Of a DNA stretch of 53,337 bases, positions 30,707 to 39,602 are shown one piece after another (position 1 is the stretch's first letter; each line of letters starts with the position of its first letter). The DNA is from Selenomonas sp. GACV-9 (GTDB lineage: Bacteria > Bacillota > Negativicutes > Selenomonadales > Selenomonadaceae). Where the stretch lies: contig FPAX01000015.1 in NCBI GenBank assembly GCA_900116485.1, forward strand, positions 1 to 53,337, written 5' to 3'. The notes below the pieces were generated by a model that made no database searches, was not told the origin of the DNA, and saw only the letters and a program-made list of their open reading frames with translations. A program made the position numbers and the translations under genes.

Positions 30707-31573
30707 ATGAAGTACGCATTATTCCCGGGCTGCGTCCTCGAAGGCGCTGCAGCTGAGGCTTATACGTCCCTGAAGAAAGTCTGCGAGAAGCTCGGCATCG
30801 AAGTAGAAGAAATCCCGAACTGGACCTGCTGTGGTGCGTCGCACGCACAGGGTGTCAACGATCTGGCTGCACTGGCTGTCAACGCCCGCAACATCTCGAT
30901 TGCCGAGAATATGGGCCTCGATATCATGACGGTCTGCAATACCTGCACGCTGCAGCTGCGCACGGCTAAAGCTCGTCTCGACAAGGACGAGAAGCTGCGC
31001 GCCAAGGTCAACCAGATCCTCAAGGATTCTGGTCATCCGTATGAATACAAAGGCACGAGCCAGGTTACGCATTTCCTCTGGATCCTTGATGATCATCCGG
31101 AACTGCTCGATGGCAAGATCACGAATCCGCTCAATGGCTACAAAGTCGCTGGCTACTATGGCTGCCATATCCTGCGTCCGCAGGAGGTCATGGATCATGG
31201 CGATGGCAAACATCCAGAGTACTTGGAGCGTCTGATCCGCAAACTTGGTGCTGAGCCGGTATGGTTCAGTGCTAACCGCAAATGCTGCGGTTTCCATGCG
31301 CAGCTGGCTGCTGAACACGATGTGCTCGTCGCTACGGGTCAGATTGTCGACAGTGCCGATCAGGCTGGTGCTGGCGCTATCGTCACGCCGTGCCCGCTCT
31401 GCCAGATGCAGCTCGATATGTACGAGCCGGAGGGCCGTGAGGCCGTCCACTCGCAGGCTGAGGTTCCTATCCTCCACCTGCAGCAGCTCGTCGGCCTGGC
31501 ACTGGGCATGACGAAAGCCGAGGTCGGCTTTGACCGTCACGTCTCGGCACAGGAAAAGCTCAAACTGGGCTGA
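30707..31573 (+). CDS. CCG-domain membrane-anchor subunit (SdhE/MfrE/HdrB-like)
   Basis: 288 residues with two cysteine-rich CCG domains: NWTCCGASHAQ with CNTC about 45 residues later, and NRKCCGFHAQ with PCPLCQ. The N-terminus MKYALFPGCVLEG is the usual start of HdrB-like proteins, with the first Cys in GC. There are no transmembrane helices, so it binds the membrane peripherally and probably receives electrons from menaquinol through a CCG-bound cluster. It replaces the classical FrdC/FrdD anchor. The ATG lies 3 bases after the previous stop. It completes a three-gene operon. Confidence 0.9.
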   Translation: MKYALFPGCVLEGAAAEAYTSLKKVCEKLGIEVEEIPNWTCCGASHAQGVNDLAALAVNARNISIAENMGLDIMTVCNTCTLQLRTAKARLDKDEKLRAKVNQILKDSGHPYEYKGTSQVTHFLWILDDHPELLDGKITNPLNGYKVAGYYGCHILRPQEVMDHGDGKHPEYLERLIRKLGAEPVWFSANRKCCGFHAQLAAEHDVLVATGQIVDSADQAGAGAIVTPCPLCQMQLDMYEPEGREAVHSQAEVPILHLQQLVGLALGMTKAEVGFDRHVSAQEKLKLG

Positions 31574-31621
31574 TGAATCAACGTACCCTTTCCTAAATTA
31601 TATAAACACACATCACAACGC

Positions 31622-31657
31622 AAAGGTGACAGGCTTACAGAAAGCCTGTCACCTTTG
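31622..31657 (+). terminator. terminator after the fumarate reductase operon
   Basis: AAAGGTGACAGGCTT pairs perfectly with AAGCCTGTCACCTTT. An extended -10 element (TGCTATAAT, 31658-31666) follows at once and may serve the next gene. Confidence 0.85.
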
Positions 31658-31707
31658 TGCTATAATGGGGCAAACTGATAACCAAGCAGGGGGAAGGAGT
31701 GCTGTTC

Positions 31708-32583
31708 ATGGCAAGAGTTGTGGTGATTGGTTCAGGGCCGGCCGGCGTGTCGGCGGCACTTTACGCACGGCGGGGAGGTGCGGAGGTCACAGTGGTCTCC
31801 CGCGGGGAGCAGACCGGGGCGCTCGCCAAGGCGCATCTCATCGAGAATTACTACGGGCTGGAAGAGCCGGTGTCCGGTGCAGAGCTGCTGCGCCGGGGAA
31901 TCGCTGGCGCCCGGAAGCTCGGGGTGGAATTTACCGAGGATGAGGTACTGTCGCTGGCCTTTGATGATTCGTTCACAGGATTCCTTGTGGAGGGCCGTAA
32001 GGCGAAGCTGGCGGCTGACAGTGTCATCCTAGCTGCCGGTGCGGCGCGCAGCAGCTTGAAATTGCCGGGCATTGCCGGATTTGAAGGCAAGGGAGTCAGT
32101 TACTGTGCCGTCTGCGATGCCTTTTTCTATCGTGGCAAGACGGTGGCTGTCATCGGTGCCGGCGAGTATGCCCTGCATGAGGCGCAGGCGCTGCTGCCCC
32201 ATGCGGCCCGGGTTGTCCTGCTGACCAATGGGGCAGAACCAGCCGTGGCTGTCCCGGCGGACATCGAGGTGCAGACAGGCGCCTTGGCGGCGATAGAAGG
32301 GGAAACGCGCGTGGCGCGTGTGCGGTTTGCTGATGGCAGTGCGCTGGATACGGATGGTGTATTCCTGGCCTTGGGGACAGCCGGCAGCACGGAGCTGGCA
32401 CGCAAGCTTGGCATCATGCTGGCGGGCAATAACATCAAGACCGATGCGCATATGGCGACGAATGTGCCGGGCATCTTTGCGGCTGGCGACTGCACGGGCG
32501 GTCTCCTGCAGGTAGCCAAGGCTGTCTATGAGGGCGCAGAGGCGGGCCTGGCGGCTGTGAAGTTCCTGCGCGAAAAACAATAG
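31708..32583 (+). CDS. thioredoxin-reductase-like FAD/NAD(P) oxidoreductase
   Basis: 291 residues from the ATG at 31708, with GGGGGAAGGAG upstream. FAD site GSGPAGVSAALYARRGG at the N-terminus, a redox disulfide in SYCAVCDAFFYRGK (CxxC, about 136-139) and an NAD(P) site VAVIGAGEYALHEAQ. The C-terminal ATNVPGIFAAGDCTGG matches the family. The length is slightly below that of TrxB (about 310). Electron donor and substrate (thioredoxin or another disulfide protein) cannot be read from context, as no thioredoxin gene is next to it. Confidence 0.86.
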   Translation: MARVVVIGSGPAGVSAALYARRGGAEVTVVSRGEQTGALAKAHLIENYYGLEEPVSGAELLRRGIAGARKLGVEFTEDEVLSLAFDDSFTGFLVEGRKAKLAADSVILAAGAARSSLKLPGIAGFEGKGVSYCAVCDAFFYRGKTVAVIGAGEYALHEAQALLPHAARVVLLTNGAEPAVAVPADIEVQTGALAAIEGETRVARVRFADGSALDTDGVFLALGTAGSTELARKLGIMLAGNNIKTDAHMATNVPGIFAAGDCTGGLLQVAKAVYEGAEAGLAAVKFLREKQ

Positions 32584-32659
32584 ACGGAAAATACCTGATT
32601 GTGATAGAATCGAATAGTGGTTACGAATGATAGTCTAAGCAGAGATTAAGAGGTGCACG

Positions 32660-33463
32660 ATGATTAAACTGATCTTATCGGATATGGACGGTACGTTGCT
32701 CGATGAAGCGGGTAACATGCCGGCAGGCTTTGATGATGTGATGGCACAGCTGCATGAGCGCGGCGTGATGTTTGCGCCGGCCAGCGGCCGCCAGTATCAG
32801 TCGCTGGTCGAGAGTTTTCCCGAGTATGCGGATAAATTCCTGTTCATCAGCGATAATGGCACAATGGTGCGCCAGCATGGTCAGGAAATCTTTTCCGATG
32901 TCATCGAGCGCCAGAATGCCCTGCGGTTGATCAACAGCGTCAATGATATGGACGGGATCTACAATGTCTTCTGCGGCAAGAAGAAGGCGTATATGCTCAA
33001 GGGCAAGCATCCGGAGAAATATTTTGATGAATTGCAGAAATATTTCCGGGAGCTTGAGCTGGTTGATGACTTTGCAGCTGTTGATGACGATCCCATCAAG
33101 GTCTCGTTCTTTACGGCTGCTGGCGATGCCGATACGAAGATTTTCCCGTTATTTGCGCAGGAACAGGCAGAGATGCAGGTGGTGCTCGCCAGTGCCTACT
33201 GGGTGGATATCACCAATAAGGGTGCCAACAAGGGCATGGCCGTGCGCAAGGTTCAGGACCGTCTGGGTATCCGCTTTGAGGAATGTGCTGCATTTGGCGA
33301 TTATATGAATGACAAGGAAATGCTCGAGTCGGTCTATTACAGCTATGCCATGGACAATGCGTATCCCGACATCAAGGAAATCGCGCGGTTCACGACGAAG
33401 AGCAACGCCGAGAACGGTGTCCTCTGGCAGATTGAGCAGCTTATTGCTCAAGGCTTGTGCTGA
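32660..33463 (+). CDS. HAD-superfamily Cof-type phosphatase
   Basis: 267 residues with DMDGTLLDEAGNMP at the N-terminus (catalytic Asp about 9 and 11), the C2 cap at about 85-190, and motif III/IV KGMAVRKVQDRLGI with AFGDYMNDKEML near residue 215. It is a cytosolic sugar-phosphate-type phosphatase of unknown substrate, resembling YbiV/YidA. GAGGTG lies upstream of the ATG. A long palindromic terminator separates it from the convergent cytochrome gene. Confidence 0.88.
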   Translation: MIKLILSDMDGTLLDEAGNMPAGFDDVMAQLHERGVMFAPASGRQYQSLVESFPEYADKFLFISDNGTMVRQHGQEIFSDVIERQNALRLINSVNDMDGIYNVFCGKKKAYMLKGKHPEKYFDELQKYFRELELVDDFAAVDDDPIKVSFFTAAGDADTKIFPLFAQEQAEMQVVLASAYWVDITNKGANKGMAVRKVQDRLGIRFEECAAFGDYMNDKEMLESVYYSYAMDNAYPDIKEIARFTTKSNAENGVLWQIEQLIAQGLC

Positions 33464-33477
33464 GCAATATGAAATAA

Positions 33478-33517
33478 GGCAACAAAAAAACCTCCGCGTG
33501 GAGGTTTTTTTGTTGCC
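33478..33517. terminator. bidirectional terminator between the HAD and cytochrome genes
   Basis: GGCAACAAAAAAACCTCC pairs perfectly with GGAGGTTTTTTTGTTGCC around GCGT. A and T runs on both sides serve both strands. Confidence 0.92.
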
Positions 33518-34066
33518 TTATTTGCTGTTTTGCGAATCGGCCTTGCGTTCCCATTCAGCCGGCAGGTTCTGCAGGAACTCGAAATTATGGCATTTCTGGC
33601 AGGCTGCCTTGGATTTCTCGTGACTGTAATGGCAGTCCGAGCAGACGAGATCGCCGAGATGTGAATCGTGCGGATTGCCCTCCGGATAGTTTGTCTTGGC
33701 GACGATGTCGCTGACGGAATGGCATTTGGTGCACATCTCGTTGTCGAAAGCGCGCTTCTGCGGTGGATCGTCAAAGTCGTCGGTGATGTACCAGACGGTT
33801 TCCTGAACCTTGTCTTCAATGCCGTTGTCATGGCAGTCGATGCAGGCGACACCGGCCTCGGCATGCTTATGGGCAAGGATGTCGCCATCGTGGTAGCCCT
33901 GGACGTATGGTTCCATGACGTGGCAGGGGGAGCAGGCAACCTGCGGAACGGCTTCGACCTGATGCATGAGGACGATTCCGAGGACGCCGGCAACGAACAG
34001 CCCAGCCAGTGAGGCCAGCGGGCGTTTCTTGATAAAGCCCAGGATTTTCGCGAACCGGGATTTCAT
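33518..34066 (-). CDS. membrane-anchored pentahaem cytochrome c (NapC/NrfH-like)
   Basis: 182 residues. One N-terminal transmembrane helix (about 16-36) anchors a periplasmic domain with five CxxCH haem motifs: CSPCH, CIDCH, CTKCH, CSDCH, CQKCH. NrfH and the NapC core have four; the fifth is C-terminal. Other Cys-free stretches hold many His residues as distal ligands (HDGDILAHKHAEAG). Such proteins oxidise menaquinol and feed electrons to periplasmic reductases. It is divergent from the Tat-exported flavoprotein at 34253, the obvious electron partner. GGAGGGG precedes the ATG. Confidence 0.93.
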   Translation of the reverse strand: MKSRFAKILGFIKKRPLASLAGLFVAGVLGIVLMHQVEAVPQVACSPCHVMEPYVQGYHDGDILAHKHAEAGVACIDCHDNGIEDKVQETVWYITDDFDDPPQKRAFDNEMCTKCHSVSDIVAKTNYPEGNPHDSHLGDLVCSDCHYSHEKSKAACQKCHNFEFLQNLPAEWERKADSQNSK

Positions 34067-34252
34067 GGATAGACCCCTCCTTGTTATTTGGTAGTTCCGT
34101 TAGTCTTTTTACAGTATAAGCGGGATTGGACGTTTTGCCTTTACGGGAATCACTGAAAGTATCTGGGAATGTTTTGTGCTTTCCTACAAGGGCAGCAAAA
34201 GCTGGCTGCGTTAGAATGGATATAGATTGATTTTCGAATGGGGGAAAAAACG

Positions 34253-35962
34253 ATGGATGAAAACAAGCACAGCGGGATTTCCCGCCGGAATTTCCTGAAG
34301 ACAGGAGCACTGGCTGCCGCCGGAATCATGACGGCTGGCTTTATGGCAGGCTGCGGCAATGGACGCAAGAGCAATCTGCGCAAGGATAAAGAGGGGGGCG
34401 TTGCCGCTGGTGAAGAGCCAGCATTCATGAAGGCGCCGGCGCCGATTGATGACAGCAGCATAAAGGAAACGAAAGAAACGGATATCGTCATCGTTGGTGC
34501 TGGCATGTCCGGCCTCTGTGCCGCTGTTTCGGCCGCTGAGGCCGGCGCCAAGGTCATGGTCATCGAGAAGGGGCCGACGGTCAATTTCCGCAGCTTTGAT
34601 TATGGCTCGGTCAACTCGAAGGCACAGCTGTCGGTCGGCAACAAGCTCGATCCGCTGGCCGTGACGCGTGAAATCATGCGCTGGGGCGGCTACAAGGCTG
34701 ACCAGCGTGTCGTCAAGCTCTTTGCCGAAAAGAGCGGCATGGTCAATGACTGGATCGTTGAGCATGCCGAAAAGCTTGGCTGCAAAGTGAAGTCCGTATG
34801 GACGAAGGAAGAGCAGATGTCGCCGAATGCGACAATCCCGAATATCCCGACGCTGTCCTTTGTCCTGGAGCCGCCAGAGGGCGCCGCTGAGGCGACGCCA
34901 AAAGGCATGATTGGCGGCAACCCGGTCATCGCGATGGCGTACACGCTCAAGACTTCGGCTGAGAATCTTGGCTGTGAGATTTTCTATGAGACGCCGGGCG
35001 TCCAGCTGGTGCGTCCGAATAATGAAGGCCGCGTCACGGGCGTCATTGCCAAGGACAAGGATGGCAATCATATCAAATTCAATGCCAAGAAAGGTGTTAT
35101 CCTGTGCTCGGGCGACTATGGTCATGACAAGGAGATGCTGCATTACTTTATCCCGGCGGCGGAGAAAGTACAGAAAATCCTGTATCCGAACTCCTTCAAT
35201 ACCGGCGATGGCCAGAAGATGGGCATGTGGGTTGGTGCTGGCATCGATGAGGGGCCGCATGCGCCGATGCTGTTTGATAATGCCCTGCTTGATCCCGATG
35301 GGAATCCGGGCGGCCGCATGGATGCTATCCCGCGTCAGCCGTGGCTGGCAGTCAACCACAAGGGCGAGCGCTATGCCAACGAGGATCTGCCCTTTGCCTA
35401 TATTTCGAACCAGGTGCGTCAGCAGGTCGGTTTGACGCGCTGGACAATCTTCGATGCGAAATGGGAAGAGGAGGCACCGCGCTTCCATCAGAGTGCCTGC
35501 AAGGCCCTCAAATACCATCATCGCAAGAAGGAATTCGATCAGCTCGTGGAAAAAGGCGTCGTCGTCAAGGCTGACACCATCGAAGAGCTGGCCGACAAGG
35601 CTCATCTGCCGGTGGAGGCTCTGAAAGCTACGATTGCGCGCTACAATGAGCTCGCGAAAAAAGGTGTCGACGAGGATTTCGGCAAGGATAAGGTCTATCT
35701 GACGACGGTGGAGAAGGCACCGTTCTATGCCGGACACATCGGTACATCGCTGCTGGTTACCCTGGGCGGCCTTACCATCAATGACAAGCTGCAGGTTCTC
35801 GACAAGGAGCGCAATGTCATTCCGGGACTCTATGCAGCCGGCAATGCGTCGGGCAGTTTCTTTGCGACGGATTATCCGATTGTCGTAACGGGCTGCAGCC
35901 ATGGCCGTGCGTATACGTTTGGCTATCTGGCAGGCAAGAGCGCTGCCGGGGCTGAGGCCTGA
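34253..35962 (+). CDS. Tat-exported lipoprotein FAD-dependent fumarate-reductase-like flavoprotein
   Basis: 569 residues from the ATG at 34253, preceded by GGGGGA; an ATG at 34238 would add five residues. The signal has a twin-arginine motif (SRRNFLKTG) and ends in a lipobox-like GFMAGCGN, so it is predicted to be exported folded and lipid-anchored. FAD site VIVGAGMSGLCAAVSAAEAGA (start about residue 79), capping domain, and C-terminal TLGGLTINDKLQVLD with GLYAAGNASGSFFATDYP. This is the flavocytochrome c / urocanate reductase group without fused haems; haems would come from the divergent pentahaem cytochrome. The acceptor may be fumarate, urocanate, methacrylate or a similar enoate. Confidence 0.88.
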   Translation: MDENKHSGISRRNFLKTGALAAAGIMTAGFMAGCGNGRKSNLRKDKEGGVAAGEEPAFMKAPAPIDDSSIKETKETDIVIVGAGMSGLCAAVSAAEAGAKVMVIEKGPTVNFRSFDYGSVNSKAQLSVGNKLDPLAVTREIMRWGGYKADQRVVKLFAEKSGMVNDWIVEHAEKLGCKVKSVWTKEEQMSPNATIPNIPTLSFVLEPPEGAAEATPKGMIGGNPVIAMAYTLKTSAENLGCEIFYETPGVQLVRPNNEGRVTGVIAKDKDGNHIKFNAKKGVILCSGDYGHDKEMLHYFIPAAEKVQKILYPNSFNTGDGQKMGMWVGAGIDEGPHAPMLFDNALLDPDGNPGGRMDAIPRQPWLAVNHKGERYANEDLPFAYISNQVRQQVGLTRWTIFDAKWEEEAPRFHQSACKALKYHHRKKEFDQLVEKGVVVKADTIEELADKAHLPVEALKATIARYNELAKKGVDEDFGKDKVYLTTVEKAPFYAGHIGTSLLVTLGGLTINDKLQVLDKERNVIPGLYAAGNASGSFFATDYPIVVTGCSHGRAYTFGYLAGKSAAGAEA

Positions 35963-35976
35963 GGAGGGAAAAAGGG

Positions 35977-37305
35977 ATGAAAAAAGGATTTCTCGGGCTG
36001 GCTATGGCTGGCATGATGACGTTATCTATGGGGGCAGCCAGCGCTGCTGCCAATCCGTTTGCTGATGTACCTGCTGAACATTGGTCGTATGATGCGGTCA
36101 GCCAGCTGGCCAAAGACGGCGTAATCGAAGGTTATGGGGATGGAACCTTCCGTGGCGATAAGAGCATCACGCGCTATGAGATGGCGCAGATGACAGCGCG
36201 GGCAATGAGCCGGCAGGATCTGAAGGACAGCGATAAGGCTCTCGTCGATAAGCTGGTCGCTGAGTATGCTGCTGAGCTCAAGAATCTTGGTGTCCGTGTG
36301 GCTGAGCTTGAGCGCAATGCGGACAAGGTGAAGTTTGACGGGTTCTTCCGTATCCGTCAGGAAAATTTTGGCAAGCAGAACAAGATTGACGATACGCTTA
36401 AAGCGTATATCGAGGCCTATGTTCATGCTGCTGTCGATGAGCATTGGACCGTAGAGTCCAAGCATAAGATCACTTGGGATATGAAGAATGATGAAGGCAA
36501 CGATGGAACGGTAAAGACCAGCAATATCTATAGCTATGGCCGTTATAAGGATCTGGCGGTCAAAATCGGCAAGTTCGATACGGTGGACGGTTATGCCTAC
36601 ACCCATGAAGATCCGATGCGCGGCGTGCAGGTGAAGTTCGGCGGCAAGCTCAAGACGCAGCTTTCCTGGGGCCGCATAGCGAATCCGAACAACAACTTTG
36701 ACGCAGATTATGGCTCGGTCGTCCTGACGTATCCATTGAGCAAGCGGGCAAATCTCTATGGTGCTCTGCATCATCTGCAGCCGCTGACTACCGGTCGTAA
36801 GAATGTTGGCGATGCAACCTATAACATTGGCAATATCGGTTTTGATACGCTGCTGGGCAACAATTTCCGCTTTATCGCACTCTATGCCCGCAGCAATGCC
36901 GAGACGCGGCTTAACCGCAACGGCTACTTCCTGGAGCTTGATTACAAGCGCATGCAGGTGCAGAATCCGGGATCGTACATGATCATGCTGCGCAACTTCC
37001 GCGTGACAGATGCCACGGCAATTTCTTCCCGTTATGAGGCCTATACCCATGGCAACCATACAAGCCTCATGACGACGCTGCAGGCGCTGATGGCCAACGA
37101 TTTCAACTGGAAGCAGACGGCAGAAGCATTGTTTGTTCATGTCAACACCCTGCGCTATCGCTATGAGAAGATCCAGCAGGTACTGGAATGGGAGGGCAGC
37201 GGCATGGAGATGCGGACGAATCTGTTTGCCGCTGTCCGGGCCGGAGCAATCCTTGATATCCTGGATGCTGATGAGCAGATAGAGGAGATGCTCGTAGCGA
37301 ATTGA
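35977..37305 (+). CDS. SLH porin fused to a PucR-type helix-turn-helix (chimera)
   Basis: 442 residues. Signal peptide to about 24 (ASAAA). One S-layer-homology domain (about 25-85: FADVPAEHWSYDAVSQLAKDG ... ITRYEMAQM). A coiled-coil linker (about 88-120). Then beta-barrel-like sequence (about 125-340: alternating Tyr/Lys/Gly strands, FDGFFRIRQENFG ... RNGYFLELDYKRMQV), as in OmpM outer-membrane porins of Negativicutes. The last 95 residues or so are not barrel: TTLQALMANDFNWKQTAEAL, FVHVNTLRYRYEKIQQVL and NLFAAVRAGAILDIL match the C-terminal HTH of CdaR/PucR activators. The change falls near residue 345-355 (about 37010-37040), in frame. The barrel is short of a normal OmpM. A deletion joining two genes, or an assembly error, is the likely explanation. 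Confidence 0.8.
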   Translation: MKKGFLGLAMAGMMTLSMGAASAAANPFADVPAEHWSYDAVSQLAKDGVIEGYGDGTFRGDKSITRYEMAQMTARAMSRQDLKDSDKALVDKLVAEYAAELKNLGVRVAELERNADKVKFDGFFRIRQENFGKQNKIDDTLKAYIEAYVHAAVDEHWTVESKHKITWDMKNDEGNDGTVKTSNIYSYGRYKDLAVKIGKFDTVDGYAYTHEDPMRGVQVKFGGKLKTQLSWGRIANPNNNFDADYGSVVLTYPLSKRANLYGALHHLQPLTTGRKNVGDATYNIGNIGFDTLLGNNFRFIALYARSNAETRLNRNGYFLELDYKRMQVQNPGSYMIMLRNFRVTDATAISSRYEAYTHGNHTSLMTTLQALMANDFNWKQTAEALFVHVNTLRYRYEKIQQVLEWEGSGMEMRTNLFAAVRAGAILDILDADEQIEEMLVAN

Positions 37306-37330
37306 TGCCAGGGGAATAGGAGTGTAGCCG

Positions 37331-38788
37331 ATGCAGATCCGCAAGCGTTTGTTCCTGTCGAACTGCATGATGTTCGTGGTTCCGTTCTGTGTCATCCTGT
37401 TGATGGCGGGAGCTTTTTATACGTCATATCAGGACATGAAACTGCGGGATCTTGGCAACCGTGCCTCGGACAAGCAGGTTATCCATGAGATTGAGGCTGA
37501 CATGCGGCAGGTGTTGACGAGCCTGCCTTCTGAGCAGCGTGAATGGACGGCGGTGTTCGAGTCGTTGGCGGCACGCATGGCAGAGGAAAACTATCACCTG
37601 ATGGTCATGGATGGCAGCCGGCGGAAGATCTTCAGCAACTGCACGCCGCTTGATGAGCAGCTGCTCGGGGAGGAACTGGAACCGGCTGCTTTTGAGCAGG
37701 ATTCGTCGGTCTATATCCTGCGGAGCAGCAATGTGGTCAAGTATATGTTCCAGCATGAAGGGAAAGAGTATCATGCGGTAGCTATCCTTTCCCGTGATGT
37801 CGATGCGGTGGAGGGACGGCTTTGGTATATCTATCATAGCTATACAGGGCTTTTGATCCTGGTGGGGCTGTTGGTGTTCCTGCTGGTGGATTCTTATCTG
37901 GCCCATCGTTTGGCGCAAAAGATCATACGGCCCCTTGATGCGCTGCAAGCTGGTGCGAGGTCAGTGGAAAACGGCGATCTGTCCGTGCGGATCTGTACCG
38001 ATGGCGATGAAGAGTTCCAGTCCCTCTGCGGACATTTCAATGCCATGGCCATGCGTCTGCAGGCTTCGCGGCAGTCCCGGGAAACGGCGGAGAATGACCG
38101 CAGGATGCTGCTGGCGGGTATCTCGCATGACTTGCGGACGCCGCTTACGGTTATCCGTGGCTATATCGAGGGACTGCGCGATGGTGTGGCTGTGACGCCG
38201 GAGATGCAGCAGCGTTATCTGCAGAAGATCCATGAACGCACGGTGCAGATCGAGAGCCTCGTCGACAGGCTGTTCTTGTTTTCGAAGATGAATCTGGGCG
38301 AGTATCCGTTTTCCTTCCAGGTAATCGGTCTTTCTGCCTGGCTGCAGGAAGTCGCGCGGCGTTGGCAGCAGACTGCTGGTGCTGAGAGGATGGATATCCG
38401 GCTGGTCTTGCCAGAGCAGGCGGAGCGTCTGCGGATCCGGATAGACCGTGTGGAAATGGAACGGGTACTTGATAACCTGCTGAGCAATGCACGCAAATAC
38501 CATGGAGCGGGAAGACTGGCTGTGGAGATTGCGCTGCGGGAGCAGCGTAAGGAAATATGGCTGCAGGTTACTGACAATGGACCGGGGGTAGCGGCTGAGG
38601 AACTGCCGCGGATATTCCTGGAATTCTACCGCGGCGACCAGGCGCGCACGGCTACGGCCAAGGGAAGTGGCCTGGGGCTTGCTATCGCGGCGAAGGTCGT
38701 GCAGGCACATGGCGGCAGGATATGGGCGGAGAATCATGGTGGGTTGCGGGTAATCGTGGCATTGCCTAAGGGGGAACTGACGAAATGA
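37331..38788 (+). CDS. membrane sensor histidine kinase
   Basis: 485 residues. Transmembrane helix 1 lies at about 10-32 and helix 2 at about 172-195, with an extracytoplasmic sensor domain of about 140 residues between. HAMP (about 196-245, AQKIIRPLDALQAGARSVEN). HisKA with the phospho-acceptor His in LLAGISHDLRTPLTVIRGY (about 262). HATPase with N box LDNLLSNARKY, G1 VTDNGPGV and G2 GSGLGLAIA. AGGAG precedes the ATG at 37331. The kinase directly precedes its response regulator with an ATGA overlap. The signal is unknown; the neighbouring envelope genes suggest envelope status. Confidence 0.93.
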   Translation: MQIRKRLFLSNCMMFVVPFCVILLMAGAFYTSYQDMKLRDLGNRASDKQVIHEIEADMRQVLTSLPSEQREWTAVFESLAARMAEENYHLMVMDGSRRKIFSNCTPLDEQLLGEELEPAAFEQDSSVYILRSSNVVKYMFQHEGKEYHAVAILSRDVDAVEGRLWYIYHSYTGLLILVGLLVFLLVDSYLAHRLAQKIIRPLDALQAGARSVENGDLSVRICTDGDEEFQSLCGHFNAMAMRLQASRQSRETAENDRRMLLAGISHDLRTPLTVIRGYIEGLRDGVAVTPEMQQRYLQKIHERTVQIESLVDRLFLFSKMNLGEYPFSFQVIGLSAWLQEVARRWQQTAGAERMDIRLVLPEQAERLRIRIDRVEMERVLDNLLSNARKYHGAGRLAVEIALREQRKEIWLQVTDNGPGVAAEELPRIFLEFYRGDQARTATAKGSGLGLAIAAKVVQAHGGRIWAENHGGLRVIVALPKGELTK

Positions 38789-39480
38789 AACGCATTCTGA
38801 TCGTGGAAGACGATCCGGATATTGCCGAGCTGGAGCGCGACTATCTGCAGCTGAACGGCTTTGCTGCTGACATTGCTGCCGATGGGCAGGAGGGCATGGA
38901 CAAGGCGCTTGGCGGTGCGTATGATCTGTTGGTGCTCGATATCATGCTGCCAGGAGTCAGCGGCCTTGAAATCTGCGCAGCTGTGCGCCGGGAACAGGAG
39001 ATACCCATCCTGCTGGTCACGGCCAAGAAGGAGGATATCGATAAGATCCGCGGTCTCGGGATGGGGGCTGATGATTATGTGGTCAAGCCTTTCAGTCCTG
39101 GCGAGCTCGTGGCCCGGGTGCGAGCGCACCTGGCACGCTATGAGCGGCTGCTGGCGGGAAGTAAGGGGGGGCAGCAGCGTGACGGTGGCTTGCGTCATGG
39201 TGATTTATGCCTGCTGCCAGAAGAGCATCGGGTGTTCCTGGCGGATGAAGAACTGCATCTGTCCCTCAAGGAATTCGAGCTGCTGGCATATTTCTTGAAC
39301 CATCCGCACCGCGTCTGCACGAAGGAGGAGCTGTTTGAAGCCATCTGGGGCCAGGAGGCTCTTGGGGATATCTCGACGGTTACTGTGCATATCAAGCGCC
39401 TGCGGGAAAAGATCGAACCGCCCTGCCGGATCGAGACGGTCTGGGGGGCCGGCTATCGTCTCAAGACGATGGAGTGTTGA
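38785..39480 (+). CDS. OmpR/PhoB-family response regulator
   Basis: 231 residues. Receiver domain with acidic pair EDDPD (about 8-12), phosphorylation Asp in YDLLVLDIMLPGVSG (about 53) and the conserved Lys in DDYVVKPFSPGEL (about 103). C-terminal winged helix from about 135 (LSLKEFELLAYFLNHPHRV ... TVTVHIKRLREKIEP). It is translated from a start overlapping the kinase stop. The likely target includes the small exported protein gene just downstream. Confidence 0.95.
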   Translation: MKRILIVEDDPDIAELERDYLQLNGFAADIAADGQEGMDKALGGAYDLLVLDIMLPGVSGLEICAAVRREQEIPILLVTAKKEDIDKIRGLGMGADDYVVKPFSPGELVARVRAHLARYERLLAGSKGGQQRDGGLRHGDLCLLPEEHRVFLADEELHLSLKEFELLAYFLNHPHRVCTKEELFEAIWGQEALGDISTVTVHIKRLREKIEPPCRIETVWGAGYRLKTMEC

Positions 39481-39602
39481 GTTAATATAATACTAATGCA
39501 TTTATAATGGAAAAACGCGCAGGCTTTAAGGCCTTTCCAATTTGTGGCTCCTATACTAGCAACTGTGAAGATAAAAGATTTGAGACAAAGGAGTCTGAAG
39601 TT

